Below, one piece after another: positions 63,563 to 64,000 of a stretch of 64,000 nucleotides of DNA. This DNA comes from Durusdinium trenchii (lineage: Eukaryota > Sar > Dinophyceae > Suessiales > Symbiodiniaceae). The position numbers and the translations under genes are program-made. The DNA is taken from NCBI GenBank assembly GCA_963970005.1, contig CAXAMN010027406.1, positions 383,456 to 447,455 of the forward strand, read 5' to 3'. Positions within the stretch are counted from its first letter, which is position 1. The number at the start of each line of letters is the position of its first letter. Below the pieces are notes generated by a model. The model was not told where the DNA came from, ran no database searches, and saw only the letters and a list, made by a program, of their open reading frames with translations.

Positions 63563-64000
63563 GCGAGCGAAGCCCCGTTGACCAGGACCGGGGAGGAAAG
63601 TGGTTTTCTCACCTATATAGCTAGGAAAAGTGGATCCATAGTGTTCACATCTTTTTCACATCGAACCGTTTTTGGGCGATTGGCTTTCCCGAACAGGTGG
63701 AGAAACTGAGGAGGTCAGGAGGGAACCTCAAAGATCCAATGCACGAAGCTAGGGCACCTTCTGGCCGGATAGGAGGCCGCCAAAAGGTTTTGGGACCTCG
63801 CATAATTACAACTATTCAACGTCGAACGAGTATAAGATATTATTAGATTTGGATCTGGATTTCAGACGATCTACGAGTGAGGCATGTCAGAGCGATTCTG
63901 CTGTTCTTGTACACAATCACCCATATACAATCTGAAACAAAGGAGTATAAGACCAAACGACCATATATATGAGGGGTCCGTTCCATATGATCCTTTGCCC
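63563..64000. other. Window end, no supported exon
   Basis: Short GC-rich patches at 63700-63800 have no bounded exon. The rest is AT-rich. Confidence 0.4.

Overview
The window looks like nuclear DNA of a dinoflagellate, most likely a coral-symbiont type (Symbiodiniaceae). What is seen: coding sequence comes as short GC-rich exon islands (about 40-340 bp) in long, poorer, repeat-laden DNA; many islands are bounded by GT-AG sites and some by GC donors; nearly all islands read on the + strand; and a short CTAGTAG-type interspersed repeat recurs ten times. The taxonomic reading is inference from these traits, not from a marker gene. No rRNA, tRNA, CRISPR array or complete transposon was found. 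There is a 10-base assembly gap at 12566-12575.

Layout. 0.7-6.9 kb: scattered exons, including a start exon with an Ala/Pro-rich N-terminus (4361) followed by coiled-coil exons. 7-10 kb: little coding signal. 10.1-19.9 kb: many small exons of unrecognised genes, a tandem exon duplication beside the gap (12.5-13.6 kb), and two-exon genes whose junctions keep phase (14266-14552, 16529-17169). 20.1-23.4 kb: a duplicated 480-bp block, a nested foldback element and an AT-rich degenerate repeat field. 23.7-41.6 kb: dense exon islands of unknown genes, two of them with in-frame stops, and mobile repeats with target-site duplications. 41.7-57.4 kb: the best gene, a long coiled-coil protein built from at least 29 small exons and ending in a PDZ domain. 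58.5 kb: a RING-H2 ubiquitin-ligase-type gene. 60.8-61.7 kb: an intron-poor P-loop NTPase-like gene with two compensating frameshifts, possibly a decayed retrocopy. 62.5-63.6 kb: exons of a second coiled-coil gene resembling the first and running toward the window end.

Functionally only the PDZ, RING and P-loop domains can be named. They suggest scaffolding, ubiquitin ligation and ATP/GTP-dependent switching, with no evidence that they act together. Most other entries are exon calls resting on open frame, GC-rich third positions, amino-acid character and splice sites. Gene boundaries between them cannot be fixed without transcript data.
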